Shown: positions 1-12,848 of the stretch, in pieces | Numbering within the stretch: position 1 is the stretch's first letter | How the letters are laid out: the number at the start of each line of letters is the position of its first letter | Source: Plecoglossus altivelis | Lineage: Eukaryota > Chordata > Actinopteri > Osmeriformes > Plecoglossidae | NCBI GenBank assembly: GCA_036571765.1 | Contig: BROE01000010.1 | Location: 6,254,832-6,318,831 of the forward strand | Direction: 5' to 3' | DNA: 64,000 bases | Translations under genes and position numbers: made by a program | Notes under the pieces: generated by a model | Told to the model about the DNA's origin: nothing | Database searches by the model: none | Seen by the model: only the letters and a program-made list of their open reading frames with translations

Positions 1-2478
1 GATTGAAACCTAATACGTATTGTTCTTTTTAGGAGGTAAATGCTCTTCACTTTCAAAACACTAAAGGAAGGCATGGAAAACGGTTTCATCTTCAGTAAGT
101 GTAAAACCGAAATATGGTAATGCATTCATGATTTGAAGTGATTGGTTCACTCGCCACGCTTTTCATGTATAGCCGAACAAGGTTCTTTGCTGCCCTCTTC
201 AGGAATATATTTTAATGTAAAGTAGAACATTTCTGACAGGTTTTCTGATATCAGGGTAGTTCATTATAATAAGATATTCAGTTCGCACTTTAGGTTTGAT
301 CAATGTGTGATTCATATCGATTCGAAACCTCAACCACTGAATAATAATTGTTGTTTTTTATAGAAAACTTAGGAAAGCAAGTCATTATAGATTCAATCTG
401 TAACGTGGGACTGTGAGTAAAAACTTTATCACAACTATAATAAAACAGTAGGCCTTTCTAACCAAATGTGTTGACCTGTTATGAGCAAGGTGTAATAAGT
501 GTCAACAGATTCGCGTATTCTTGAAATAGAAGTCAGGTCACACATTTTGGGGAGGTCTAACAGATACAGTACCAGCCGAAAAATCCATGATGTAACAGGA
601 TGCTGGGCTGGATCATTTTCAACCGGACAGCTCACTCCGGACTCTTGCCCACGGTAGCTCACTTTGAGTTGAATTCAGTAGATAGTGTACTCAAAGCGAA
701 CGCACACGGATCGTAACTGCGCTCTGGGCTCATTATCGATCAAGGGGGACTTTTTTATTGAGTTATTCACATCATCGGCAAGGTAAGATGCAATACGGTT
801 ATTTTACGAATTTGCCTAAATGAACACCTAATGAACAACCAGTTGACAGTGATGTTAAATAAGGACAGATCGGACTCGTGTTTTTACGCTTAAGAGTAGT
901 CAAAGTGCCAATTCGATCACAATTCAAACGTGCCCAAGAGTTACGGTCCATTGCAGTAGATAACAGACATGCATTCTCAGTGGGAGCCAGGGTACTGTAT
1001 CCTGTTGTATATGTTATCTCCATGGTTATGTAAGAGAGCATTTTAAGGGAAATGTAGAAGACATTCGTTGTGTGATTTTAAGACAGTAAGTAATAGTATA
1101 GAAAGAGGGAAAATACCATTAAAAATAAAGTAGTTTTGTTTGTTCCCACAACACAAAGTGAATTGGTGACATTTTATAAGATAGTTTTGGAGATATTCTA
1201 AAGGGAACTATGCTTGTCAGGAAGTCTGAAATATTTCTGGACCCAGAAGGGAACCATGCATAGACTCACCATGTGTTTCTCATGTGTCTCTACTCAGGAC
1301 TATTTATCTCCATGCATCAACTATGCACCTCCAAGCATAAATTGGCTTTGATTGTTTTAGCAGACTTACAATTTGAAACTAAATGTCCAGTTTAACTATG
1401 TTTCTCTTCAATGTGAAATACTTTGTTTATTTACTCTGTCATTGGGATCCATTTTTAACTCACTTGACTACAATTAATTTGCATAAAACAAGTGAACAGT
1501 TGAATGCATTACTGTATAGTAATGCATTCAGGTAGTGAATGGTGGTTTCGATTCATTTGTATAAACCAAGGTGTGCCATACAATATGCTAAAATGCGTTG
1601 GGTAAAGATATGTTGTCATATTCATAAAAAACTGTGCAAACGCCTGTATCCTCTGATATATATCTTATTTGAAAAAGAATACAGCCAATGAAGGCTCTCA
1701 GGGAGAATCTTGGGTACGATTCCAGGGGTTTGTTCAAGAACACATTATTTACAAATGTTGTTGCAGCTGACACAGGTTTTTCTGTTATTCTGGAATATCT
1801 GGATGATGAGGGTAGACCATGACCTTAAAGAATAGAAAAGGCCAAAAAAATGGTGGGATCTATGTGAGAATTGGAAGAGAGTTAGAAAAGGAAGGAGCAG
1901 CCAGATGCAAGCATTCCCTAGATGAACAAAGATGAAAACCTACAATATGCTGGACATATTCACCTTTAGTCACAGAGGACTCCAACTGGGTTCTTTTCAC
2001 TAGGAATGTTAGAGGTGTCCCGGTCTATGAGCCTTCTCCCCCCAGCGCATAAGATTCAGCATCTCTCCCATTCCCCTCCCCTGTTGGCCCAGGAAGGGGA
2101 AAGGTTATTATGGTCAGGCTTGTTATTATTCTGCCGTTGAAACACACAACTTTTTTTCTCTCTGTCCTCAACTGTCAGTGCTGTAGGTTTGTCAATGTTC
2201 ACATAGTGTAAGTGAACTAATTGAGACTTGTAGGTAACATAGTTAGAGACCGTACTGTTGTGCCCTTGAGTTAGGCACATCTTCCCCTAAACAAACGGTT
2301 TAAAACAACCTTAAAAAAAAAGTTTTTCCATTGAGTGCAGTATGTGTTTTAGTGGAGTGAGTTCAGGACAGGGACAGTACAATTATAAATGATAGAACCC
2401 ATGATGTTTTCTTGTATTTTCAGAGAGACTGATTAAGTCAATAACAGAAATTAAGTCAAAACAGAAAGCAAACCCAGA
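1..2478. other. Non-coding region upstream of calcrl
   Basis: AT-rich sequence without a convincing coding exon; the open frames here are short and resemble no family I know. A good splice acceptor (pyrimidine tract ending in cag at 2421-2423) lies 55 bases before the calcrl start codon. The first coding exon therefore probably begins at 2424, and at least one non-coding 5' exon should lie further upstream, here or outside the window. A perfect 13-bp inverted repeat is at 1501-1530. Confidence 0.6.
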
Positions 2479-5400
2479 ATGGATCGAAGTGGCATACTCA
2501 CACTTCTGTTGCTGTTTTCTGCCAGAGGGGTAATTCATTAAAAAAATCCATATCCAAAGATTTTTAAAATGATGTATATTTTGAATATTTAGACCTACAG
2601 CAAGGTTATATTGATTGTATGATTTGTGGCTCTAGCTTTTTGTGTTGGGGAGTTCTGTGGCCAACGAGACCTATCTGGAACCCCAAATCTCCCATCACAG
2701 CATCAGTGAATCCAGGAACAAGATTGTGACGGCTCAATATGAATGCTACCAGAAAATAATGAAAGACCATACCCATGAAAAGAAAGGTAGGCCACCAACT
2801 CTGTGAATAACAGCAGGAGAAAGTTAAACTTAATTTGTGTAGTCATTATACATAGTTGACTCTCTCACAGACCATTTAACGACAAAAAGAATCCAATCTG
2901 AGTTTGAAAGGGTTCTCTAGTTTTATTTAACGCGACTATTTGTCAAACGTATAAGTAATCATTCAAATGCCAACATTTGCCTTGGTCTTCACTCTTGCCA
3001 GGCGTGTTTGATACAGGTTAGACCTGACATAATGCTGCACTATGAGCATTCAGAACATCATCCAGAGGGATTATTAATGTGATTCATCAATAAAGAGAGG
3101 CTCAGGGAACTCTAAAGCACATGAAGTGCACACACCATGTTGAGTGGGTTCCATCTCTCTGTGTCAGAATCGGTGTGCAGCAGGACCTGGGATGGCTGGC
3201 TGTGTTGGGAGGATACTGAAGCAGGCTTCACCACAGAGCAGCATTGTCCAGACTACTACAACAACTTTGATACTAAAGGTATGTCGTCAACCTCGGAGAT
3301 CCGAAGATTCTAGGAATCAGAATTGTGTCATTAACGTGAATTCACACAGTCCCCTCTGAGTCAGGAAGTTCCTTTGTTACGGAGATGTGTTTGCTTACAA
3401 ATTACACAATGCTAATGACTTTGGTCTGAGTTACAGCAGTCTCTTCTGACAGTTTGTTGGCAGTTTGTGCATTCTTTTCATCAATGCGTCCTCTCTAATT
3501 TGGTCTTGTTTCAGTATTTCCTCATGCATAGTAGCTTATCGAGTTTGTGCATGTCCACAAAAACATCAACACAAATGAATGAAAAAATCCTGTCGTCATG
3601 TATTTTAATGACAATACTTAAACAGAAAATGATGTTTAAATGATGTTTTCTCTTTCTTTCATCAGAAGTGGCATCCAAAGTTTGTACTGAAACAGGCACT
3701 TGGGGTCGCCATCCTGAAAGCAACAGGACGTGGACAAACTTTACATTGTGCAGGGGCAACTCCACTGAAGGTGAAATGGTGGGTCTAACATGTAGCTGTT
3801 GTTTAACCATCTCACAATGTTATACAGAGTGAAACGTCTAGGGAGCTCATGTGACTGGTTTAATACTGGTTACTGGTCTCCTAACCTGTCTATGCTAACT
3901 GCGTATTGTTTGTACTGCCTTGCAGAATGCAAAGAACCTCCTCTACTTAGTTCTAATCGGCCATGGATTATCATTAATATCTCTGTTCATCTCCTTGGCA
4001 ATATTCTTTCACTTCAAGTAAGACACTCTCTCACAACAACCATGCTTTTGTTTTACGATTTGACATCATATAACATAGGACTTTTACATATCATACAAGT
4101 ACACCTATGGATGTTGTCCTTCTCTTGTCTGTTTCTCCACACAATTGACCTGAAGTGCTTTGTGTGTTCCTCCCTTCCTCACCCAGGAGTTTGAGTTGCC
4201 AGAGGATAACGCTCCATAAAAACCTCTTCTTCTCATTTGTGTTAAACTCCATCATCACCATCATCTGGTTGACTGTGGCAGACAACCGGGAACTTGTTGA
4301 GAGTAACCCTGTAGGTTTGAGCTTTTACATTAGCGTACACAATCTCCACGTTGAGACACATTCAAAACAGTTGTTTTGACCTGTTATAAGAGATTTCTTT
4401 TTCTTTTCATATGTTAACTTGCAAACTCTTTAAAAACAAAATGAAGACGAGGTTGCATTAGGTTATGATATAGCTTCTGTCTGTCATTTTAATACTATCC
4501 GATCAAGGTATACTTTATTATTTGACTCGACTGCTGGCAAATTGTTTTCAATTGATTGTTTCAGTACAATGTTGGAAATATCAAAAACGTGTCCTTCTCC
4601 TGATTTCAGGTGAGCTGTAAGGTGGTCACTTTCATCCACCTGTACCTGTTTGGCTGTAACTACTTCTGGATGCTGTGCGAGGGCATCTACCTGCACACGC
4701 TCATAGTGGTGGCAGTGTTTGCAGAGAAGCAACATCTGATGTGGTATTACCTTCTTGGATGGGGTATGTAAACAGGCATGGAGCTCACGTTTAAAGCTGC
4801 TGTCTAAAAATGACTAAATAATACTGTGGTGTAGGTTAGTCCAGAAATAAGTGGTGTTCATAATGGACATTTATCAATCTCCCCTCCTCTCCATGCTGTT
4901 CCCCCAACCCATGTATCTCTGCTAATTGTGTAGCAGACAGACAGGTAATCTTCATGAGCGTACGGCACACAGTATGCCTGTGTATCATGTAGACAGTATT
5001 ACTGGGGCATCCATATTAATCACTGAGAGAAGCTTTCATCTCATTCTTCTAAAAGAGGAGATTTTCTCCAAAAAGGGAGAAAGGAGAGGATGTATGGAGA
5101 AAACTAAAATATTGCTAATGATGATGTTTGTTTGTGTAAATATATAAATACATGGATTGTCTATTTACTCCAGCTGGTCAAATTTATTTGCCATTTCTCA
5201 CAGGATTTCCACTCATACCTGCTCTGATACACGCTGTAGCCCGCTATTGCTACTACAATGACCAGTAAGTCAGTTTGATTAAAATAAATAAATAAAACAC
5301 AGCCCTTAATAGATTTCCTAAAATCGGATTAAGTGTTTACTGCATGTTTGTTTGATGTAATAATTAAATCAATAATGAATCATTAATAATTAAACAAAGG

Positions 5401-6724
5401 AGTACACAACCAATGTATGACAGGGTCTTCAGCCACAATATGACAGCTCTTATGTTTAGCATGTCTGGAGGAACTGAAAATGAGCATCTACTACTATTGT
5501 GGTTCTAGTGGGCAAGTGTTCACTCATCCTAGTTTTGACACCAGTCTAGGAGATATATATGTGCATATTTAAGTCTTTCCTTTCTTCTTGTAACTGTTTT
5601 TGTAGTTGTTGGATCAGCTCTAACACCTCCCTTCTGTACATCATCCATGGTCCTATCTGTGCTGCACTACTAGTAAGTAACAGTACTACTGGAACAATAA
5701 CATTTACCGCCTATAAGACCTCTATAATTGGATTATAGACTGTACAATGGGTTCAGTGAGATGTGCAACATCGCAATATAACAAAGTAATATTTTGTTGT
5801 GTTTAACTGCAATGTCTGGTTAACCTTTTCCTCATCATCCATTTCAGGTCAACCTATTTTTCCTGTTGAACATTGTACGCGTCCTCATCACCAAGCTGAA
5901 GGTGACCCACCAGGCAGAGTTCAGCCTCTATATGAAGGCTGTGAGGGCCACACTCATCCTGGTCCCTCTGCTGGGCATCCAGTTTGTCCTGCTCCCCTAC
6001 AAACCTGAGGGACGCTCCGCTGAGATCTATGGCTATGTCATGAACATCCTCATGAACTATCAGGTTAGACTGGACTAGAGTTGGTGTAGAGTTGATAGCC
6101 AATCAGGCTTTACTGATAATGGCAGCTGTTTTGATTGTCAGTTGTATTCTGCCAATAGAAAACCTCATGGGGAAAACAACATGTATATTTTTTATTCCTT
6201 AGGGTCTTTTGGTTGCGACAATATTCTGCTTCTTCAATGGAGAGGTAAGACTGGAACCATTTCCATTGTTGATTGTTGGTTAGAAATATACCATTTATCT
6301 CTATTATGAATGTCAGGTCTCCAAAAATATCTTTCAAAAAGAGAACTGAAATTCTGAAACTTCAGAGGATAGAGATCAACATAAAATAAAACGACTAAAC
6401 CGTCAGTTTGGTTTCTGGAAATATTTTTGAAATATTTAAGAAATATGTCATATGTAAGGTGTCCACCCAACCAATTACCTCTGTGTGGATTGATTGACTT
6501 CGTAGGTCCAAAGCGTTTTACGGCGACACTGGAATCAGCAGCGGATGCAGTTTGGGGGCACCTTCGCCCACGCTGATGTGTTTCGCTCCGCCTCCTATGT
6601 GGCGTCATCTCTGACTGAAGTCCACCGCTGTTACAGCATAGACGGACACACCGAGCATATGAATGGAAAGACCTACCTGGACATCGAGACCACCATCCAC
6701 AGGTCGGACAACCCATTTGCTTGA
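2479..6724 (+). CDS. calcrl: Calcitonin receptor-like receptor (class B GPCR), 12 coding exons
   Basis: Seven-transmembrane receptor of the secretin family. With RAMP partners the family binds CGRP and adrenomedullin at the plasma membrane and signals through Gs. Exons: 2479-2529, 2636-2786, 3168-3278, 3666-3778, 3926-4017, 4187-4310, 4610-4763, 5204-5264, 5606-5672, 5848-6063, 6203-6244, 6506-6724. All introns are GT-AG and phases join, giving 466 residues (human about 461). Visible parts are a signal peptide (about 1-26), an extracellular domain with six cysteines (54, 71, 80, 94, 111, 133) and the TWDGWLCW signature, then helices with SLSCQRITLHKNLFFSF, GCNYFWMLCEGIYLHTL and ITKLKVTHQAE blocks almost identical to mammalian CALCRL. 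The human glycosylation site in CNRTW is CSRTW here, while the NRTW and NFT sites are kept. Teleosts carry several calcrl paralogues and I cannot say which this is. Calcitonin receptor itself is a less good match. Confidence 0.95.
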
Positions 6725-8065
6725 GGCCAGGTTCCAGGGAGCCACCAGGAGCCGGTGAAAAGGCCGAGTCAGGTTTCACCGATCTTTTGGATTACTGTGG
6801 CTGTTGTACAGTGGTAGATGAGAAGGTGGAGGAAAACTCTGAGAGATATAGAGAAAGTCCATACCAAAGACCTGGTTTCACTAAGACTTACAAACCAATG
6901 AATACCTTCAGTATGCATGGACACTGCCTTTCTAGATGGGATTTTCTTCCTCTGTTTATCTACCTTGTGACTGTCAGTTTTCAGTAGGCAGTATAACCCT
7001 ACAAAGGAAGGGAAAGGGTCTACCTGCAACTGTATATTACAATAGCTAGGTATCCTGAGGACAAAACAATCTGTTCACGTGCAATAGACATATTGAGTGC
7101 TGAATTAAAGACTGATTAAGCCCAAGAGGCAAGACTAAAAGACAAAAAAAATGTTCTGGACTAAAAACGAAATAGAAAAGAATCCTACAGAACCTTAGGC
7201 ACTGAAGTTATAACTTGTTACAGGCGCTTCCTTACTTTCTATGAAAAGAACCACACTGTTCTACTGATTGAACAACACCACAGGCGTCCTTCCTATTTCT
7301 GGAGCTTTCAACCAGTCTCCCAATGTGTAATTTTATGTCTGGTACATGAAATGAACCCACTTTAAAGCGTTAAAGTGTATTGAATAGGTGTCTGTGTAAG
7401 TTGCTTCAAGTCCAAATGCTGGAGAGAATTCTGCTCACAGACAAGCAGTAAATATTAGTGAGGGAAAATGTTGAAAAGAGAAGTAAAAAAAACATGTAAA
7501 TAATGTGTGAATAATTAAATGTTTGCCATTTTAAATATATCTATAAAATTATATCCGATAATTATCGTTACTGTATCCCAACTGGTATTTAAGTGATTTG
7601 TATGAATACGCTTGTGAACCTCCTCTTGCTTGCGTTTGTTTCTTTGCATCAGCGTTTCCATGACTACTTTATCAGTCATGGTTAGGACTGATGTGTCTCG
7701 GGTGGTGTTCAAAAACCTTTTCATTTGATATCAGATATCAGCCATGACGTGTGATGTATCTTTTGATGTCAATATTTAGGATCTATTAATCGAATTTGAA
7801 TATCTTTTCTCTGACACGAAGTCGTTGGCTCAGGATTTAAAGGGTCTAGTTATTGAGAATGAGCATAAACGTTGAACGTTGTGTTCCTGGTGGACTATAC
7901 GATGTATGGTAAACGTATTGAATGTAATGTTAGTGAGAGTTGGTGACGTTGTGTAAAATTAATAATAATCAAAAATCATTAGTCAACTGTACTTCGAAAC
8001 AGCCTCTTGTGTGTTTGGGAATGTAAAAGCTATATTTCTGTAAAATAAAGGCTGTGAAATCTTAC
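6725..8065 (+). other. calcrl: calcrl 3' untranslated region
   Basis: AT-rich sequence following the TGA at 6722-6724. No splice-supported exon is seen. The first clear AATAAA on this strand before a change in character is at 8044-8049, so the 3' UTR is inferred to run about 1.3 kb. Confidence 0.55.
8044..8049 (+). terminator. calcrl: Polyadenylation signal, probable calcrl
   Basis: Canonical AATAAA followed after about 20 bases by a T-rich stretch (cttacctttgtttaac). It is placed 1.3 kb after the calcrl stop codon. Assignment is by position only. Confidence 0.5.
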
Positions 8066-11000
8066 CTTTGTTTAACTTTTACAATCGTGGTTAGATTTGT
8101 CCCGTGATATGTAGTAGAGAACAGCCTCTCTCAGCCTTGGTTATTGGGGCCCTTTGCTCTGCATGGTTTATGTTGTTGTCTTCTAACACTTCTAATTCAA
8201 ATGAACAGATAATCAGGCTTTTACGGAGCTGGAAACATTTGAATCAAGTGTGCTGGAGAACAGAACCGTTTCAAACTTCGGAATACGAAGCACATGATGA
8301 AGGAATGTGGACCCAGAGGATTGAAAGATGTTTGTATTCTGTGGTTACTGATGTTAGTAGGTCTTTCTGGTGTCGGGCTTTAGCCTGAAGTCCAACAGGA
8401 TGTCTGATATCCTGCTGCTTCTGTATCAGAACCCCGGCCTCGCTGTCTCCTCAAGACCTGAATGTGACAGAAACAGCTAAAGCAAATGGACAGTTTGGGG
8501 GTGCGGAGAGAAATGACAGAGAAAAGCAAACCACCGTCAGTGCATGCACACACACTCTTGTCTGGGAATCCAAACAGACTTCCTTGCTGCAGTAGCTTGT
8601 ACTCTGTACGCTACAGAAGAAGGGGTGACATGTCTGGACTCACGGTTCTGTGTCTTTGCATGACATGAGATACATTTTTGATGCAAGCAGGAAAGGTTTT
8701 ACCAAATGTTTGGTGTGTGAGGTTCCATTTGAAGTAGATTTCTACAAAGCATAGCTATATGTATATTATTAACTGCATAGCATATATTGGACCCAGATGT
8801 GTTCCCCTCTAATTCATCTCTTCTGCAGCCTGTCTGTCCAGCAGTTCAAGTGTTACAAGTGTGTTGATTCAAAGGCAAATTTTTGAATTGTTTCCACCAA
8901 GTACAACCTTAATTATCTTCAAAACAACACATGACGGGAAAACACGTACAAGCTGGAGTGTAACATAATGATTTCATCATGGCTTTTGAAAATCCAATCA
9001 ATATTCAGCTGTGTTTGTTCGAATCACATAACTGGACTTTGAGAAGTTCTTACTAATTGCATGCCCCGAGGGATAACTTTGCGGTTCGTGCATCTGTTTA
9101 GCTTTCTCTTAAAAAATACAGAATGGCTTTTCTCCCTCAAAGGAAACAGTACTTAAAGCTGCGATACCATATGCTTTTTTTCCATATTGGAAATCTAATA
9201 ATATGATCGAAAGACACAATTTCCCATGGCCGTGTCATCTCAGAATATTGAGGTTGTTTGGTATTCTTTAACTTTGGGGTCTGGAACCAGTATTGTGTTG
9301 TTGATTTGTTTGTCACATGATCAGAGGAAATATTTCCTCTGTGTGACAGATGGTTGCCGTTTTTGTCCGTCAACAGAACAAGTTCTTTTCTGGACGTTCA
9401 ACAAAACTTTCTGGTCAACATAAAAGCCTAAAACCACATACAAAATTCTGAATGCGGAATGAGTTTGACCTTCTCACAAGGGGCTAGTCTCTTTGGCATG
9501 TTAAGGAAAGAAAAGCAACACAAACAACAACATCAAATCAACCGCTTTCCGCTTTGGTTTTGTTTTAGTCCCCCGATGGAAATGTGAGCTGTGCACACAA
9601 CACAGAGAAGCTTCCTGTTTCTAAGAATACGTTGCCTCTGAACTTTTGATCCGTTTGCTTTTGTGTACACAGTCACAAAGTTCCACTTAGTCTCATGACC
9701 ACCAATAACTCCACAGTGTTACCTTTCACACCGGGTGTACTCTGGCCTTGGGTCGCCATTCTACTGACCGCAGTAACCCCGCAACCTGGACATTCCAGCA
9801 CAGTTTAGTTTACCAAGGCAATATCACGTGTCTGTAGATTTCGATCAAGTCATGTGTACGCTCAGGCAATCAATCAGTCGATAGCTTTGGTACAGAGGCT
9901 CATTACACTGGCATTCTGTACAGCTTATGCTGCCACTCTGCACAACTTCATGTCTGTGGATTGGAGAGTACTCCACACGGAGTCAATAAATTTGTGATGG
10001 GACTTTTCACTATGGTTACAAGCTCTTGTCGCAAGCCATTTTGAGTTAATGTGATTTTTCACCGTTAAATACCCACCAGCAACTTATCTGTCATAGGTGA
10101 CAGTTACATGTAACAGTGTAAACCATGTTACCCAGTCCCACTTCACTCTAATGGGTATGAGCAGCAAGATCTCGCAGTATTAGAAAGGTGAATGATTGGC
10201 ATTGATTGAAAGGTGGCATTGATATTTCTCCACCAGTGATTTCTATTTTCCTTCAAGCCTGAAGACCCCAAGAACCATGAGGGAAATACTGGAAGGTGTG
10301 TGGTGATGACAGCATAAACCAAGAGACCACTTCACTATCATTTTCTAATCATGCTACGTTGTGCATTATAAAGGCACAATAATCTGTCAGCATGGGAGAG
10401 ACGCACATGCTCTCTTGTGTATTATGCACATTTTCATGAATAAAGTTGATGTAAATTTAATCAATGATACAGACCTTCTCAGTCGGTAAACCATAATAAC
10501 AACAACAGCAAATTCCCATTCATGCCTGAAGTGTTTTGCAATAGCAAAGGTCACTTGCCATGACTTGCCAGACGCTCATATTTCCAGTTAGTATCAGTCT
10601 CTAGACAACAGAGGAGCCAAAGGTCAGATAGCCTTGAAAGGGTCTCCTCTCAGTGGAAAACTCCAAAACATTCCAGAACTATCCTCTGGAAAAAAAGGTT
10701 TGGTGGGGTCATTTTTTCCAAATCTTGGTATCGTGAGGGCAATGTTGTCAACCCTCATGGGGAAGCTACTTAAAAACGTCTTTCTAGACTTCTCCTGTGC
10801 TTGTTATATACAGACTGCAGCATTATGACTAAGATGGGTCCCATCCCAGACATTACTTGCTTATCCCGATTTACACTCAAACTAAGAAGACAACACTCTA
10901 GTAAACTCCCATGCACACACAAACACCAGCAAATCATGCACATCTGCCCAATCAAGTGGAACGTAGAATATTAGAACATCATGTGGCTAAGCCAAGTATG

Positions 11001-12248
11001 GGATGTCTGCACTCTGGAGAACAATGGAATGAGTTCTTGGCTCGGGGTGTCTCTGGGTGTGGGGGGCGTGGAGGGGTTAGGGCGAACACTGCAGCCGGCT
11101 GTATGGATGTGACCCGGCCTGGGTGGGTGGGACCACAGGAAGTCTGCTGCTTGTCGACCAGTGAGGTCGCGCTGCCTTGCCGACACGGGGTCGTAAATTT
11201 TCTGGACACTCCCATTGCAGAGTGATGTCAACATCTGATTCCTTGGCAGCCTGTTGAAGCTGCTTCGGATGCAAGATTATTGGAAAAATGACATGCTTTT
11301 AAACGCGTGATTTATTATGATTAGATAATGGAAGATAATACCTTCATAAATGTACGGCAGTGTTCACTAGTATAGTTCTAAGGTTTAATATAGTTTTTTG
11401 TTGTGTTGAACTGTCTTTCTTTTCCAATGTATTGATTTATTTCCATGTAAAAATATATGAGGAAAGCAAAAAACGGTACATTGTACAGTTGTGTTTGTGT
11501 GTATATGAAGCCCCATATAACTAACCAACTAAGTAATTAACATATTTAACGGGTGACATGATAACGTAATGAACAGTTTTTTGTTTCCTATTTCCTGGTA
11601 GATGCCTAGTTGTCTGCAGGACATGACAGCAACGTGTAGCTATGTGACTGGAGATTTTTGAGGTTGAATTTCTCGTCACAGAGGCTTTTCTGCTTACGTG
11701 CGTGTGGGGGATCATCAACAGTAATGTTGCATACTAGGAATGCAGCCTCTGTATGAACCGCCTATTGTTCATTGTATTTCCCAGACTTGTGCTACTCTGT
11801 GAGCCAATACAGGAGTAGATTTTAATTAACCTGGTTGCTGGGCACAGTTTCAATTCCTTTTCAATCACACTGTAGTAAAATACCATCAAAATTTAATTAA
11901 TTCTTATTCCAGTCCATTGAGAAAAGTGTACCTAGTAAACTGTATTGGCGAAAATCATGGGGGAATGACCAAACACATTTGGTAATACGTAATTATATTT
12001 GTCTAAACAATAGCAAGCTTGATGAGTGTAGTTGTTCTCGCATTTGTGGAGGTCTGGAAGTGTCCACTCATACAGGCGACTCCACTAATATCCCACCTTC
12101 AGGAACTCGCTTGCTCCTCTTTGCTCGTTTCCTGCCATTGTTCTGATCCATGCGGCCCAGTCCAGACTCCGCCCAGGATCTGGGAAAAGGTGGGATGTTA
12201 AAGCACCCCCCGTTTCCTCTCAGTCAGCCGTGACCTCAGCTCAGCCGA

Positions 12249-12336
12249 TGGGGGTGTGGCCGAGGGGGATGGGTACTGGGAAGAGGTGGGCTGGTGTGCG
12301 TGGTGGGGGTGTGGGGGGCGTGGGGGTGGGGGGGTT
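12249..12336 (+). repeat. G-rich block, possible G-quadruplex former
   Basis: Many runs of three to seven G separated by short loops, densest at 12301-12336 (gtgggggtgtggggggcg and the following g-runs). Four or more G-runs fall within 36 bases, which meets the usual G-quadruplex pattern. No gene lies within 3.5 kb on either side. Confidence 0.5.
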
Positions 12337-12803
12337 GATAAAGCATGGAATCTATATCGGTGAAATAGACACTGTAGCGTGTTTGTTTAAGTACAACCCT
12401 TTCATGGAAAACAATATATCTGTATGAGCTGCATTTCCACACTGTACCCCAATAATACAAGCCAAGTCAGGCCCTCCCATCTTTTTGGAAACTAAATTCC
12501 CTAGTATGACAAACTGTTCACTGTGAAGACCAAAGGGAGTGGTAAAAGGAAAGATACTTTCAAGTGTCCTTTGGGTGTTTGGAGATGGACAGGAAGGAAA
12601 AGGAGTAGCTGGGGAAACTCAGTGAGACTCCTCACCATATCCAGCGGTGTGATGAAGGAGAGACAGACCAAGGACCAGGATACAAACGTCACCGTCATGG
12701 GTCACGTACTTCACAGTTACATCCGAGGTTAGGCAAGCACAAACCCACAAAGGTCCGAGAGCAAACAAACTGTGAGTGTGTATATATGTAGAAGAACATG
12801 CCT

Positions 12804-12848
12804 CTGCACATGCACATGCACGTGCACATGCACACATACACATGCACA
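12804..12848. repeat. Alternating purine-pyrimidine CATGCA tract
   Basis: Almost unbroken alternation of purine and pyrimidine built from tgcaca and catgca units, with a central palindrome TGCACGTGCA. Such tracts are simple-sequence repeats and can adopt Z-DNA; any function is unknown. Confidence 0.6.

Noticed and set aside
3799..4194. 131-residue + strand frame across calcrl exon 5
   Set aside because: It reads exon 5 in the wrong frame and continues into the intron. Splice phase and the match NAKNLLYL...GHGLSLISL show the true frame. It matters only for the tandem-donor isoform discussed in the findings.
10911..11274. Overlapping 65-104-residue frames in a GC-richer patch
   Set aside because: Both strands are open at the same time in several frames, no splice sites or domain are visible and no family is recognised; taken as chance in GC-rich DNA.
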